From Purpureocillium takamizusanense (taxonomy: Eukaryota; Ascomycota; Sordariomycetes; Hypocreales; Ophiocordycipitaceae), in assembly GCF_022605165.1 (NCBI RefSeq), contig NC_063073.1, positions 558,001 through 622,000 on the forward strand: a DNA stretch of 64,000 nucleotides. The letters run 5' to 3'. Position numbers and translations under genes: made by a program. Below, piece by piece: positions 54,986 to 64,000 of this stretch (position 1 is the stretch's first letter; the number at the start of each line of letters is the position of its first letter). Under the pieces are notes generated by a model. The model saw only the letters and a list, made by a program, of their open reading frames with translations, made no database searches and was not told the origin of the DNA.

Positions 54986-56096
54986 GTTTGCTGTTTTTTT
55001 ACCTGTCCGAAACTGCTTGTCGGAGGGAGGACGAAATTTTCAGGAGCTTCACGCGGAGTGAGAGGGGATGCGAATGTTGTCAAGTCGACGACTTCAAAGG
55101 CTCTTCTCTTCCACCAGCGGGGTAAAGAGCAAAGCCGGACCGGTATTAATAGGTGGTAACTTTGTATGCAGCTCCAGGGAGAGCTGGGCAGTCAGGAGGA
55201 GCTTCGGTGGGGCCGGCGTGGGCTCGATGACGTGGGACTCGATAGCTTGAAGAGAGGATGCGCCCGCGGTGCGGTGGCGCGTCGGTGGCAGGACTGATTG
55301 GCGATGGCGTTTCTCCGGGGCGGGCTGACACGAACGCGTTCTGTGTTTTGGCTCGTCGATTCAGGACGCCCGTATGTATGGCGGAGGAGTCGATGCTTTT
55401 TATGTCCCGGCCGAAGCCCTTGGTGTCGCCGTGGCTTTCTGGCTGGCGTTGCGATCGTGGTGTATCCGCACAAGGCGTCTGGCCATCCCAACAACCTCAT
55501 GCCATCAATTGAGACGTTCGGACCTCGTGCTATTTGTCATGGACAAATGATCATGGTGCCGTCGAGATCCAGACCCTTCCGTGTCGAGTGCGGCGGTCGG
55601 AGTGCGGTGCCCCTGTCCTTGACGGACCCGACCCGATGCCTGTGTCAAACGGCGCGACGAGGGAGCCCCTCACCTCGCGAGCGGGGCAGCCGATTCACCC
55701 GCCGGCACCCGTACCTGAAAGATTTGGAATTGCCGCCGCGCCAATTGCCTGGCGCGCAGCAAATGCCCGTCCGTCCCCCCCGTGGATTGAAACATTTCCC
55801 GATCGCATGGCTCATTGTGACAGTCATCCAGCGGCAGTGGCTTGCTGGCTGGCGCACATGCCATGCTGTGCACGGGCGATGGATGAATGGAGTGCGGCTG
55901 TGCTTCGCACCTGCGGTGCCGGCGGCTTTGGCTTGGACTTTCGTTGGATCCTGTCGCTGGTTGACTCCTTGCCTCGCTGGCGGCTTGCAGTGAGAGACCT
56001 TCGGCCCGCTTCGGAAGAAGTCGTTAGCCCATTAAGCTATGTGCGTCGACAAATACTCGTTGACAAATAGCTAGCCATCGCTCGACGATCTGAGCA
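54986..56096. other. Spacer between GFA and DUF1365 genes
   Basis: 1.1 kb; both flanking genes are on the - strand, so it holds the GFA promoter and the DUF1365 terminator. Overlapping + strand frames at 55298-56070 lack convincing starts, homology or codon pattern and are not called. Confidence 0.5.
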
Positions 56097-58025
56097 TCAT
56101 ATGCCAAAGAGGAAGCTGTTCAATAAGGAGCCTGACAAACAGCAGATCCCCACGCGCAGACAAAACAGGGTCGCTGCAAGAAGCTCCGTGCTGCCAAACA
56201 TGTACCTATCCGATGTCACTAAGCGGAGCACCGCCGACCGATACTCACGCTTCACCTTGTCGCTGGCATGTGCCAAGATGTACGCATCCATAGAGGAGAT
56301 GCGAAAGTCGCGGATATCGACAACCCGAGACCCGGGCGGACCGGGCGGGTCGACCGAGGTTGGGGCAAATGGGATTCGTTTCGGCCTCTGACGAAGCCTC
56401 TGAATCAGCTTGAAGGATGCAAAATCAACGAGTCCCGACGCGTGCAATGGTGGCGCGCCCTTTTTCAAGAATATGCCGGGCAGGACCTGTGGTTTGTCCA
56501 CCCAAACTGTCCCGCTCTCCGTGAGCTCGCTGAAAATGCCTTCGAAGTCATGCGCGTAGCGAACAAACCGCGTGTAGAAGATTGGTGTAAGAACTCTGAT
56601 CTCAACCTGGTCAACCTCTCCGGTCGGTCTCTCAGCCGTTCCTTCAGAGATATAGGTTTCCTTGGAAATATCGGTGATGCCACTGGGGATATATGTTACC
56701 GAAACAGGGTTTGGTGAACATCGGACGCGAAATTTCAGATATTCGCGGAACGCCGCCTCCAGGTTCCTCTCGGAGCTGTCTGCGTGCCTTCCAAGACTTT
56801 CTTTGAGCGGCTCGGGACGGTACCAGACATGGAGCTTGTGCCTGTAGAACAGGACAGCGGCTTCCTTGACAATTCGCGGCATGGTCACAAACCCGACCCA
56901 GAACCAGCTCATCAAGAACCTTGTCTTTTGGAGGAAATCCATGGCCGACGGATCGATCGCATCGCCCTCTGAGAACAGGCGGGCGACAAGCTTCGGATGA
57001 CCCTTGGAAGAGGCTAGATTGATGGTAACATCAATGCCTCGAAAGCCCTGCATGCCAGGCCCAAGAGGATCCCCTGCAAGGACCGAGTAAATCCCTTTGC
57101 GCGAGTTAAACGGCGACACGTGGAAGTCCTTAGCTACGGTGCCCCGAATACGCGCGGCACGGGAGACACCTTCGCGGTCGGAGAGGTGCTTGGCCTCGCC
57201 AGCAAAGTCTCGTAGAAGAAAATAAGGCCGTCTCTCGCCAAAAGTGTTGTTGACCTCTAGCACGATTGCCGTCAAGATTTTGTCAGCCGAGTAGAGATAC
57301 CAGAAGGACACGGGGTTGAAGTGGTATCCCAGAAATCTAGCTGCCGTCAAGAGATAGGCATGTGGAAAGTCGGCAGGATCCGCTCCCTGAACGTATCAGC
57401 ATCAGTTGACTTGACTAGAAAAACACCAGAGGCGAACCTGAGACCTGAGGTAATTGTCCAGCTTTCCTCGAAGCCCAAGCCAGGCATGGCCCCGCTCCAA
57501 ATAGTCGATCGCATCAACATGGTACCATGCGCGCGCCAACTTCGACGAATGCTGCGTTTCCGCCGATATGATCCCGTTTACATCGCCTTTGTATCCAACC
57601 GGTATTCCGGCAATGAGGTAAGAGTAGCCAAATGAGTGCTTTTTTGGAGACATGCGTGTGTGCGTCGTCCGTGACGGAACCAGAAACGGTTGTCCGGGTC
57701 CGCTCCAAGTGGCTGGTCCATCAACGGTGAGAGCAGATCGAATAAGTCTGGAAATAATCCACGCCGCCGACAGATAACCTCCGTAAACAGCCACTGTGTG
57801 CAATGCCGTCGAATCGCGTATCCAACCAGTGATGGCGGCGGTGTTGGTACTTGCAACGAAGAGTATGACAAGAAGCACGTCTAGCCGACTTCCCAGAAAT
57901 ATGAAGTACGAGGAAGCAACCAGAAAAGACAGAATCGTCAAGGCATCGCTGCGCAAGAACCGGTCGAGAAAGTCAATCATGATCGCCGGAGACACCCATG
58001 GTGAGCCGTTCGATATGCCGTCCAT
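56097..58025 (-). CDS. DUF1365 domain-containing membrane protein
   Basis: Two exons, 58025-57438 and 57386-56097, joined in phase 0 over a 51-nt intron (donor GTTCGC, acceptor TTCAG), give 625 residues. Residues about 15-105 contain two or three membrane segments. The DUF1365 domain follows, starting near residue 130 (Ser-Arg-Thr-Thr-His-Thr-Arg) and including the family hallmark Gly-Tyr-His-Phe-Asn-Pro-Val-Ser-Phe-Trp-Tyr at about 216-226, placed just after the splice site, which supports the join. Bacterial DUF1365 proteins are usually beside cyclopropane-fatty-acid-synthase-like and FAD oxidoreductase genes, suggesting lipid modification; no such partner is in this window. The donor is GT but atypical. 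A second ATG 15 codons downstream could also serve as start. Function unknown. Confidence 0.82.
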
Positions 58026-58806
58026 GCCAACCGGGCGATGGCCGCCTCAAGGAGGGCTGGCCACGCTCCCAGCGGGGAGCAGAACGAGGGCGCAGCAGAG
58101 GAGAGGGGAGACGGCGAGCGGAGGTCTGAAATAGCAAGTGAGAAGCCCCCTCACATGAAGTCATCAAATGTGCCATCAAGGTTGTTCACGTTTCGAGGCT
58201 GCGAGGAACTGGCACGGCATCCAGCCGTCTCATTAGTCATTCGGGCTGACGCGACACAATGGAACGGTCCCCTTGTCAAGGCAGGTACGCTAGACGGCGC
58301 GCACCTGCAACTGCGTCATGGACTGAGCCGACGACAAGCTACAGCGCCGATTGGCCAAGAATTGAATGCTGTGTTAGGTAAGCCGGCCGAAGTGGGTAAA
58401 CCCTGGCTTGCTTGCACTGGCCGGCATTGCACTGGGCGGGCGTTTTCAGCCCAGGTCTAGCACATTCTACCACCCCTTGTGTGTGGCACGGGCTCTCCGA
58501 CAGCCAGGCCAGGCATTGTGAGAACCCCACGAAGGCTTTTATCTCCGTCCGCCGGTTGAGTCAAGTTTCCACCTTTGATACCATCATCCTCTCCATATAT
58601 CTGTCCATTCTCTGGCCCCATCGTCAACCACATCACAACAAGAATCTCTCCCAGGACCGCATTTCGGATTGCCACAGACACATACCCCTTTGCGCCCGCC
58701 GCGTAGCATCCACGAGACGAGCGAAGATCTCTCGACGACACGTACGCCTTACACGAGCAAATACACCGCTCCCCACACGACCCCGCCACCGACAACTACC
58801 ATCACA
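58026..58806. other. Divergent promoter region, DUF1365 gene / mbf1
   Basis: 781 bp between outward-facing genes; promoters of both. The last 200 bp before mbf1 is rich in CA and C/T, as usual for highly expressed fungal genes. No gene seen. Confidence 0.6.
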
Positions 58807-59339
58807 ATGGCCGACTGGGACAACGTCACCAAGATTGGCAGCAAGGTCCGCGGACCCGGTGCTGCCCAGCGCGAAACCGTCATCCGCGGCAAGTCTGCCC
58901 TGAACGCCGCGCAGCGCAGTGGCGGTGTCATCGGCACGGAGAAGAAGTACTCCACAGCAAACGCTGTACGTTTCCATTACGCGACAACACCTGTTGGGTC
59001 ATGAAAGGCCTCGGTTGCTAACGTGCCATCACAAAGGCCTCAAGTGGAACTGAGGGCCAGCGCCTCACAAAGGTCGACCGCTCCGACGACATCATCAAGC
59101 CCAACACTGTCGGCAAGCTCGTCGGCGACGCCATCTCCGCCGCCCGCCAAAAGATGGAGCCCAAGATGACGCAAAAGGATCTCGCCACCCGCTGCAACAC
59201 CACCCAGGGTGTCGTCGCCGACTTTGAACGCGGCTCGGCTACTCCTGACCAGAAGGTGCTCGGCGCTATGGAGCGTGTCCTCAACGTCAAGCTGCGCGGT
59301 GCCGACATTGGCGCCCCTAAGTTCCCCAACAAGAAGTGA
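58807..59339 (+). CDS. mbf1: Multiprotein-bridging factor 1
   Basis: Two exons, 58807-58965 and 59037-59339, joined in phase 0 over a 71-nt intron (donor GTACGT, branch GCTAAC, acceptor AAAG), give 153 residues, the usual MBF1 length. The N-terminal MBF1 domain starts Met-Ala-Asp-Trp-Asp and carries the conserved Ser-Ala-Leu-Asn-Ala-Ala-Gln-Arg block. A Lys-Val-Asp-Arg-Ser-Asp-Asp segment leads to the Cro-type helix-turn-helix at about 88-145, with Lys-Met-Thr-Gln-Lys-Asp-Leu-Ala and Val-Val-Ala-Asp-Phe-Glu. MBF1 is a coactivator that links bZIP activators such as Gcn4 to TBP, and is also associated with stalled ribosomes. The ACAATGG start context is strong. Confidence 0.95.
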
Positions 59340-59897
59340 TTCGACCATCAACCAACTTCCGGAGACGGCGGCTTCCGGCAAATACTGTCTAAACACAACT
59401 ACCTCTCGAAAAGTGATTCATACCGCCGAGCCAAGGATAGCGATGGGTCAGGTTGGATTGGCACTTGTCTTCTGTGTGATGCTGAAAAGGACACCAACAA
59501 TGATGAGGACGGGACGCAGGAAAGCCATAGACGATGGGGTATAGATCTTCCACATACGTGCCGAAAGAAATCAGAATGTTATCTTTTGGGAAACTGCGCG
59601 CAGCTGTCACGCCGGCCAAGTTCAAACATGAATCAGGTGACGGACCGCGAGGTGAACGGGCCGCACGAGGTCGAGTGCATAGCCCGGTATGCCAAACTGA
59701 CACTCAATGGGCTTCGACTGACCACCAGATACTGCCAGCTGCGCGCTGTGCGCCGCCGCGAGGCTCCTATGTTCAGAACCACGCTCGACCCTACGCAAAC
59801 CGTCACATCACACCTGCATCCTACTCTTCCCACCGGCATCCCGAAGTCGGTCTTCGCATCTCCTGCCATGCATTAGGAACATCCCGCGAGTCTCCTG
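59340..59897. other. Spacer between mbf1 and hypothetical gene
   Basis: 558 bp holding the mbf1 terminator and the next promoter. Small open frames here have no support. Confidence 0.6.
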
Positions 59898-61319
59898 ATG
59901 GAACAACCCCTTGGTGTTGAGGAAGCCGCACACGACAACACGAAAGCCACCACTGTCGATCCTTCAGCCGGTTGCAAAGACCAGGAACGAGCTCAGCGGA
60001 GTGCCGAGGCTTCTCCAAGAGCCACCCAATCTGAGTCGGCGGTCAAGTCTCACCCCAAAGGAGGCGCCTCGCCTCAAGCTACCCACCCTCAACAACTTCC
60101 CGTCAGCGAAGGCGGCCGCTCCGTCAAGTCTATCGTCGCCTGGCTGGAGTCCTCCGGCCCATCGCCCTCGCCGACCAAGAGCTTCTCGTCGCCAAAGAGG
60201 GCCACTACCACCAGCAGCAGCCCCAAAGCCGGCTTCAAGGCGAGCCGATCTCTAAGTGCCTTTTCCCAGGCCCAACTTTCCCGCGTGTCATCATATAACG
60301 TCCGCACTGCCCCGGACGTGGAGGACTACGAGCTGTCGTACCTCAAATACAAGGAGTACTTTACTGAGAAGCCACTGGGGCGGTGCCTCGACGGCGTGAC
60401 TGAGGACTTGTCAAAGATGTCTCTCGAAGACATGTTGGAGAACGCGGAGAAGAGCGCGCACTCTGAGCCGACTCTTGTTCGTGTACACGGAATCGTGGAT
60501 GAGGCCACAATCGCCGAAGAAACAGCCGCCAACGACGATGTCATCGTGGAGAAACCCACCGGTGAACAGCTCTCACGCGGTTTGGGTGCGACACTGCCAG
60601 ACGACAACGAACGCGAACGCCCTGCAGAAGCAAACGCCGAGCCCACCGGCGAGACCGCCCCCGCCGATGCCCCAGCCAAGAGTACAGAAGCACCCGGCAT
60701 ATGCGATGCCGCGATCCAGGATGCGGAGCCGACAACTGACGCCGAACTAGAAGTAGCCGCGGCTTTGGAAGACAAAGATACCTTCATGGAGCGAAACCCC
60801 GAGGAGGTAAAGGCCTTTTGGGCGGGTGTCCGCTCATTCGTCGCCATCTCTGACGACGATCTCGACTCCGACGACACCGAAAAGAAGAGGAAGAAACACG
60901 CCCGGCGGTACAGGAAGGATATTCCAGCTGCCGGCACGAGGTTCGTCCAACCGCGACAGCCACCCCAGCCCCCAGAACACTCCGCTCCGAAGTCGGAACT
61001 AACTAGGTCTCCCTCTCTCCAGCCCCGGCTCAGTCTCGCTGGCGTCGACGGCCCATCCAGCCCGCCTATATGGCCCCAGCGGCGACAGCTTCACCCTCTC
61101 TATGAGTCCATAGAGGAGCGCGATGACCTGGTGCCGCCGCTCAAGTTCCGCTCCACGCTGCGGTGGGGTGATGACGCCGATGGCGATGGCGAGGTGCCGC
61201 TGCCGCCCCTGTCGGCGTCATCCAAGGCGGCACGGAGGATTGCGAGTGCGCCAGCATCACTGGCGGAAGCGTACATGCGCGACGAAATCAGACCTAAGCA
61301 AAATTGGGGATGGATTTAG
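59898..61319 (+). CDS. Hypothetical acidic, disordered protein
   Basis: A 473-residue intronless protein that I do not recognise. Three blocks look conserved rather than low-complexity: Ser-Val-Lys-Ser-Ile-Val-Ala-Trp-Leu-Glu at about 75-85; Asp-Tyr-Glu-Leu-Ser-Tyr-Leu-Lys-Tyr-Lys-Glu-Tyr-Phe at about 143-158, followed by a short helix with Met-Ser-Leu-Glu-Asp-Met-Leu; and Asn-Pro-Glu-Glu-Val-Lys-Ala-Phe-Trp-Ala-Gly-Val-Arg at about 299-313. Between them are Ser/Pro-rich and Ala/Glu-rich acidic stretches. A basic cluster at about 330-345 could be a nuclear signal. The C-terminal residues Pro-Lys-Gln-Asn-Trp-Gly-Trp-Ile are distinctive. No signal peptide or membrane segment. It lies between mbf1 and the coatomer gene, both housekeeping. 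Confidence 0.65.
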   Translation: MEQPLGVEEAAHDNTKATTVDPSAGCKDQERAQRSAEASPRATQSESAVKSHPKGGASPQATHPQQLPVSEGGRSVKSIVAWLESSGPSPSPTKSFSSPKRATTTSSSPKAGFKASRSLSAFSQAQLSRVSSYNVRTAPDVEDYELSYLKYKEYFTEKPLGRCLDGVTEDLSKMSLEDMLENAEKSAHSEPTLVRVHGIVDEATIAEETAANDDVIVEKPTGEQLSRGLGATLPDDNERERPAEANAEPTGETAPADAPAKSTEAPGICDAAIQDAEPTTDAELEVAAALEDKDTFMERNPEEVKAFWAGVRSFVAISDDDLDSDDTEKKRKKHARRYRKDIPAAGTRFVQPRQPPQPPEHSAPKSELTRSPSLQPRLSLAGVDGPSSPPIWPQRRQLHPLYESIEERDDLVPPLKFRSTLRWGDDADGDGEVPLPPLSASSKAARRIASAPASLAEAYMRDEIRPKQNWGWI

Positions 61320-61564
61320 CTCGCGAGTGCTCCTGATATCCGTGATGGATGGTGGAAGAGCGAAGCTATAGGTCCCGCGTAATGTTTTGTAGAGAGGAGG
61401 CGGTGGGGCTTGCACAGATCGGAGGGTGATAGATTTGCTATCAAATGCATCTTGCTTGCCACAGGACAGGGGCAATTAATTGAGCAGTCACTTGAGTCTC
61501 TTTGAGCCTTGAATCGTCATGCGCCTATCATTATGCTCGTATCGAGGACGGGATTTCCCGGTAT
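61320..61564. other. Short convergent 3' spacer
   Basis: 245 bp between the stops of the hypothetical gene (+) and the coatomer gene (-); terminators only. Confidence 0.6.
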
Positions 61565-62616
61565 CTATGAGGCCACCTTGGCGCTGTACTTTGCCGCCGC
61601 CTTGTCAAACAATTCGCTCTTCTCCGCCAGATCGGCCAGGAATTGGTGGTTGGGCTCCGCCTTCTGCAGTGTCCTATACACGCATTAGCGGGGTTCCTCA
61701 ATAGCAAAACTGGAGGACGCACTCGTGCAGTTCCGTAGCGTCGTTGCCAGACACAACCTTGAGCACCAAGAGATTGGCAATCGCCTCGACGTATCCCGGC
61801 TCCTTTTGCAGCGCCTGCTCAAGGGCGGTCTGCGCCTCCTCTAGCCGCCCGAGGTGCAGTTCGCACACGGCCTGTGAGACCAGACTCCGTATCGACGCGG
61901 TCGATGGCGCCTGCGCGAGCTCCTCGTAGACGTAGAATGCTTGCTGGTACTTTTCACCGCCCTAATAATTCGTCGTCAGTGCGGATCAATACACCCAGGG
62001 AGGCATGGGCTGCGCACCACTCTCAGTCCGACCCACGACTCTGCCAAGTTGACGAGCAGGCTGTCTTGCGCCCATCTCCGTGCCGCGGCGACTTCCTTGA
62101 CGGCGAGGTCGGTTCGGTTCTGCTGCAGTTGGATCTGCACAATCAGGGCGACGGCTTCCACTGTCGCGCGGGGTCAGTACTTCGTGGTCAGGCGGCAATG
62201 TGGTTCCTAACGTCGAGCTTACAGCTTGCCTGATGTTGCGACAGCAGCGCCAGAGCCTCGTCCGAATTGCCTGACGCCTGGAGCACCGTCCCGCCAATGA
62301 TCTGGACCGTGACATTGTCGGCGGCGGATTGCGCAAGCTTCTGGATCGTCGCGACCGCGGCGTCGGTCTTGCCAAGCGTGTACTGCGCAAAGGCCCCGAG
62401 GGCTTCGAGGTCGGGCACCGACTCGCCTTTCACGTCGGCGAGAACATCCTCGGCCTGGCCAAGGGCGATGCGAGCTCGGAGCTGCAGAACGCGCGCGGGA
62501 AGGGCGTTCTCAGGGGAGAAGGAGGACGTGTCGAAGTCAACAACCTCTTGGTACTGGCCCTGGTGGAAGTGATTGTGGATGTTGATGAGCTCGCCCTCGG
62601 CGGAAAAGGGGTCCAT
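61565..62616 (-). CDS. SEC28: Coatomer subunit epsilon
   Basis: Four exons on the - strand: 62616-62223, 62160-62018, 61961-61723 and 61673-61565, with introns of 62, 56 and 49 nt (phases 1, 0 and 2), giving 294 residues. This is epsilon-COP, an alpha-solenoid of TPR-like helices that stabilises alpha-COP in the COPI coat on Golgi-to-ER vesicles. The family start Met-Asp-Pro-Phe-Ser-Ala-Glu-Gly-Glu-Leu and the Asn-His-Phe-His-Gln-Gly-Gln-Tyr block are present. The conserved Leu-Ala-Glu-Ser-Trp-Val-Gly-Leu-Arg-Val-Gly-Gly-Glu-Lys-Tyr-Gln is reconstituted exactly across intron 2, and Ala-Glu-Pro-Asn-His lies just after intron 3. An upstream in-frame extension exists but the ATG at 62616 matches the family N-terminus. 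Confidence 0.93.
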
Positions 62617-63451
62617 GTTGGGCGGTGTGGTCACGACGGCAGGTGTCGTCGTAAAGTGTCCTGTAGGCGGGAGTTGGTGACACCTGGTCGTGATGGTGGG
62701 GTCCGCGTCCAAACAGGGGGCAGCCGGAGCTGCGCTGTTGCGCTCCCTTGAAGTGGTGGTTCCAGAAGCTTGGTTTAGCCGAGGATAAACCAGTGCGCCA
62801 ACTTGGGTTGCCAATGCGCACAACGACTAACACCAGCGTGACTTGACGAAGTGACCAATATGGGACACGAAGGTCAGGCCAAACAAAATAATGAAATCTA
62901 TTCAGAGTAGCCTCTTCTAATTGGCGATCTTGGTCTTCATCGCGGATATAAAACAACAGTCTTTGAGGCACTCCTTGGACGGGGATTGATGCTCCATGCG
63001 TATCGGAAGTACAGTATATGCGAACCCCATACGACTACTTGTTGATACAGGCCAGAAATCGGAGAGCCATCGTTAAAGTTAACGGGCAACCCCAAGTTCG
63101 GTGAATTTTGCGTTTAACGCGTCTTTGCGCTCTCGTACTTCGCGTCTGTAGGCCTCGACGCCTTCTTGACTCTTTGGTCAACGTCTTGCTCATCAAGGCA
63201 GGCCCACTACATATGCACAACGTGCACAACTGGATCCGACCCATTATGTCAGCAAGTTTCGCTAGTCACAGCCCTGGAATCGCCGCAGCGGACGGCTCAG
63301 CCCCACCGTCACCCACCTTGCCCAATCACGATTGGCTTTTACCCTAGTCTCCCACAAAGCGAGAAATCACCAAAACCTCCCAAATTTCGCTCCATCTTGG
63401 GAACTTTGCATCACCAAACACCAAGTAACGACACCGCACAACGTCGTCAAG
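62617..63451. other. Divergent promoter region, SEC28 / eL42
   Basis: 835 bp between outward-facing housekeeping genes. The part next to eL42 (63290-63451) is rich in C/T and CCCA and resembles fungal ribosomal protein promoters. No gene seen. Confidence 0.6.
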
Positions 63452-64000
63452 ATGGTATGTCCCGCCGCGAACCCCAATCCCGTCCGATGTGTCCAAACCT
63501 ACAGGGCGAATACGCTTCTCGAAGCGCACGATCGGTCGCCAGCACGCGATGACAGTCTTCGACGATTTTTCGATTCGCACTGCGAGCGGGGAGTGGCGCG
63601 CATCCGAGCGAACATGACGACCGCCGCGGCATGAATTGGAGGAAGCTCCGGATGAACATTCGATTTCGAACTACGATCCGACCACATTCACACATCGAAG
63701 ACTGTCTCGTGCAAATGGCGACCGACTGCGACTTCGAGAGCCATCGACCCGCGTCACCATCTCGCAAACAGCTGCTGACCTGCCGGCACAGGTCAACATT
63801 CCCAAGACCCGCAACACCTACTGCAAGGGCAAGGAGTGCCGCAAGCACACCCAGCACAAGGTGACGCAGTACAAGGCTGGCAAGGCCTCCCTGTTCGCCC
63901 AGGGTAAGCGTCGTTACGACCGGAAGCAGTCGGGTTATGGTGGTCAGACCAAGCCCGTCTTCCACAAGAAGGCCAAGACGACCAAGAAGGTCGTCCTGCG
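63452..64000 (+). CDS. RPL42: 60S ribosomal protein eL42 (L44), partial
   Basis: Exon 1 is only the start codon (63452-63454); a 337-nt intron (63455-63791; donor GTATGT, branch GCTGAC, acceptor CACAG) leads to exon 2 at 63792, which is cut by the window end after 69 complete codons. The 70 visible residues start Met-Val-Asn-Ile-Pro-Lys-Thr-Arg and contain the zinc-ribbon Cys12-x4-Cys17, the [15 protein letters not shown] block and Pro56. In eL42, residue 56 is the known determinant of cycloheximide sensitivity (Pro sensitive, Gln resistant), so this allele should be of the sensitive type. About 35 C-terminal residues, with the second Cys pair, lie beyond the window. A start-codon-only first exon is common in ribosomal protein genes. 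Confidence 0.95.
63455..63791 (+). other. Long first intron of eL42
   Basis: 337-nt intron directly after the ATG, several times longer than the other introns in this window (49-149 nt). Long 5' introns in ribosomal protein genes often influence expression. No snoRNA-like C/D boxes stood out on reading, but this was not checked systematically. Confidence 0.75.

Noticed and set aside
55298..56070. Overlapping + strand frames of 178-231 residues between the GFA and DUF1365 genes
   Set aside because: No recognisable domain and Cys/Trp/Arg-rich random-like composition; better explained as promoter and terminator DNA.
56174..56248. Possible 75-nt in-frame intron near the end of the DUF1365 gene (GTGAGT donor, TTGCAG acceptor)
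   Set aside because: The retained residues (Tyr-Arg-Ser-Ala-Val-Leu-Arg-Leu) look like genuine protein, so I kept the frame unspliced; transcript data could reverse this.

Overview
This window looks like nuclear DNA of a filamentous ascomycete, most likely a sordariomycete of the Hypocreales. The evidence is GC-rich genes interrupted by short introns (about 50-100 nt) with GTANGN donors, CTAAC/CTGAC-like branch sites and YAG acceptors, long spacers rich in microsatellites, and gene families typical of moulds: a WetA conidiation regulator, DUF3433 membrane protein, SUR7/PalI protein, COP9 subunit 3, and GPI-anchored wall proteins. There are no bacterial operons, CRISPR arrays or insertion sequences. 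The genus cannot be fixed by eye.

Layout. 1-7.5 kb: one low-complexity orphan-like protein (+) and a long region before wetA. 7.5-9.4 kb: wetA (+). 9.4-17.25 kb: a 7.85-kb gap between the convergent wetA and a TRP/flavin-carrier gene, with no intact gene but shreds of apparent coding sequence. 17.25-27.2 kb: the TRP/FLC channel-like gene (-) and a two-domain DUF3433 membrane protein (-), separated by 5 kb. 29.3-36.5 kb: two secreted PLC-like phosphodiesterases (both -) flanking a SUR7/PalI membrane protein (+). 38-47.4 kb: a small unknown two-exon gene (+), COP9 signalosome subunit 3 (-) and a large Mit1/CHD3-type chromatin remodeller (-), whose six exons I reconstructed. 47.9-54.1 kb: mitochondrial rRNA 2'-O-methyltransferase MRM1 (+), then two GPI-anchored cysteine-rich proteins (+). 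54.4-64 kb is compact housekeeping: GFA-type enzyme (-), DUF1365 protein (-), MBF1 (+), an unknown acidic protein (+), coatomer epsilon subunit (-) and the start of ribosomal protein eL42 (+, cut by the window end).

Functional themes are the cell surface and membranes (FLC, DUF3433, two PLC-like enzymes, SUR7, two GPI proteins, epsilon-COP) and gene control (WetA, COP9, Mit1-like remodeller, MBF1). Gene-finding tracks would miss several structures here: the first exon of the remodeller has only 7 codons, eL42 has a first exon holding only the start codon, and the GFA enzyme and epsilon-COP are split into three and four exons. All exon joins given were checked for reading-frame continuity by hand; none has been confirmed by transcript data.

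I did not find a convincing new multi-gene system. The observations most worth following are the empty convergent gap with decayed coding stretches, the PLC-SUR7-PLC neighbourhood, the repeated P-I-E-x-L motif protein, and the gene structure of the remodeller.
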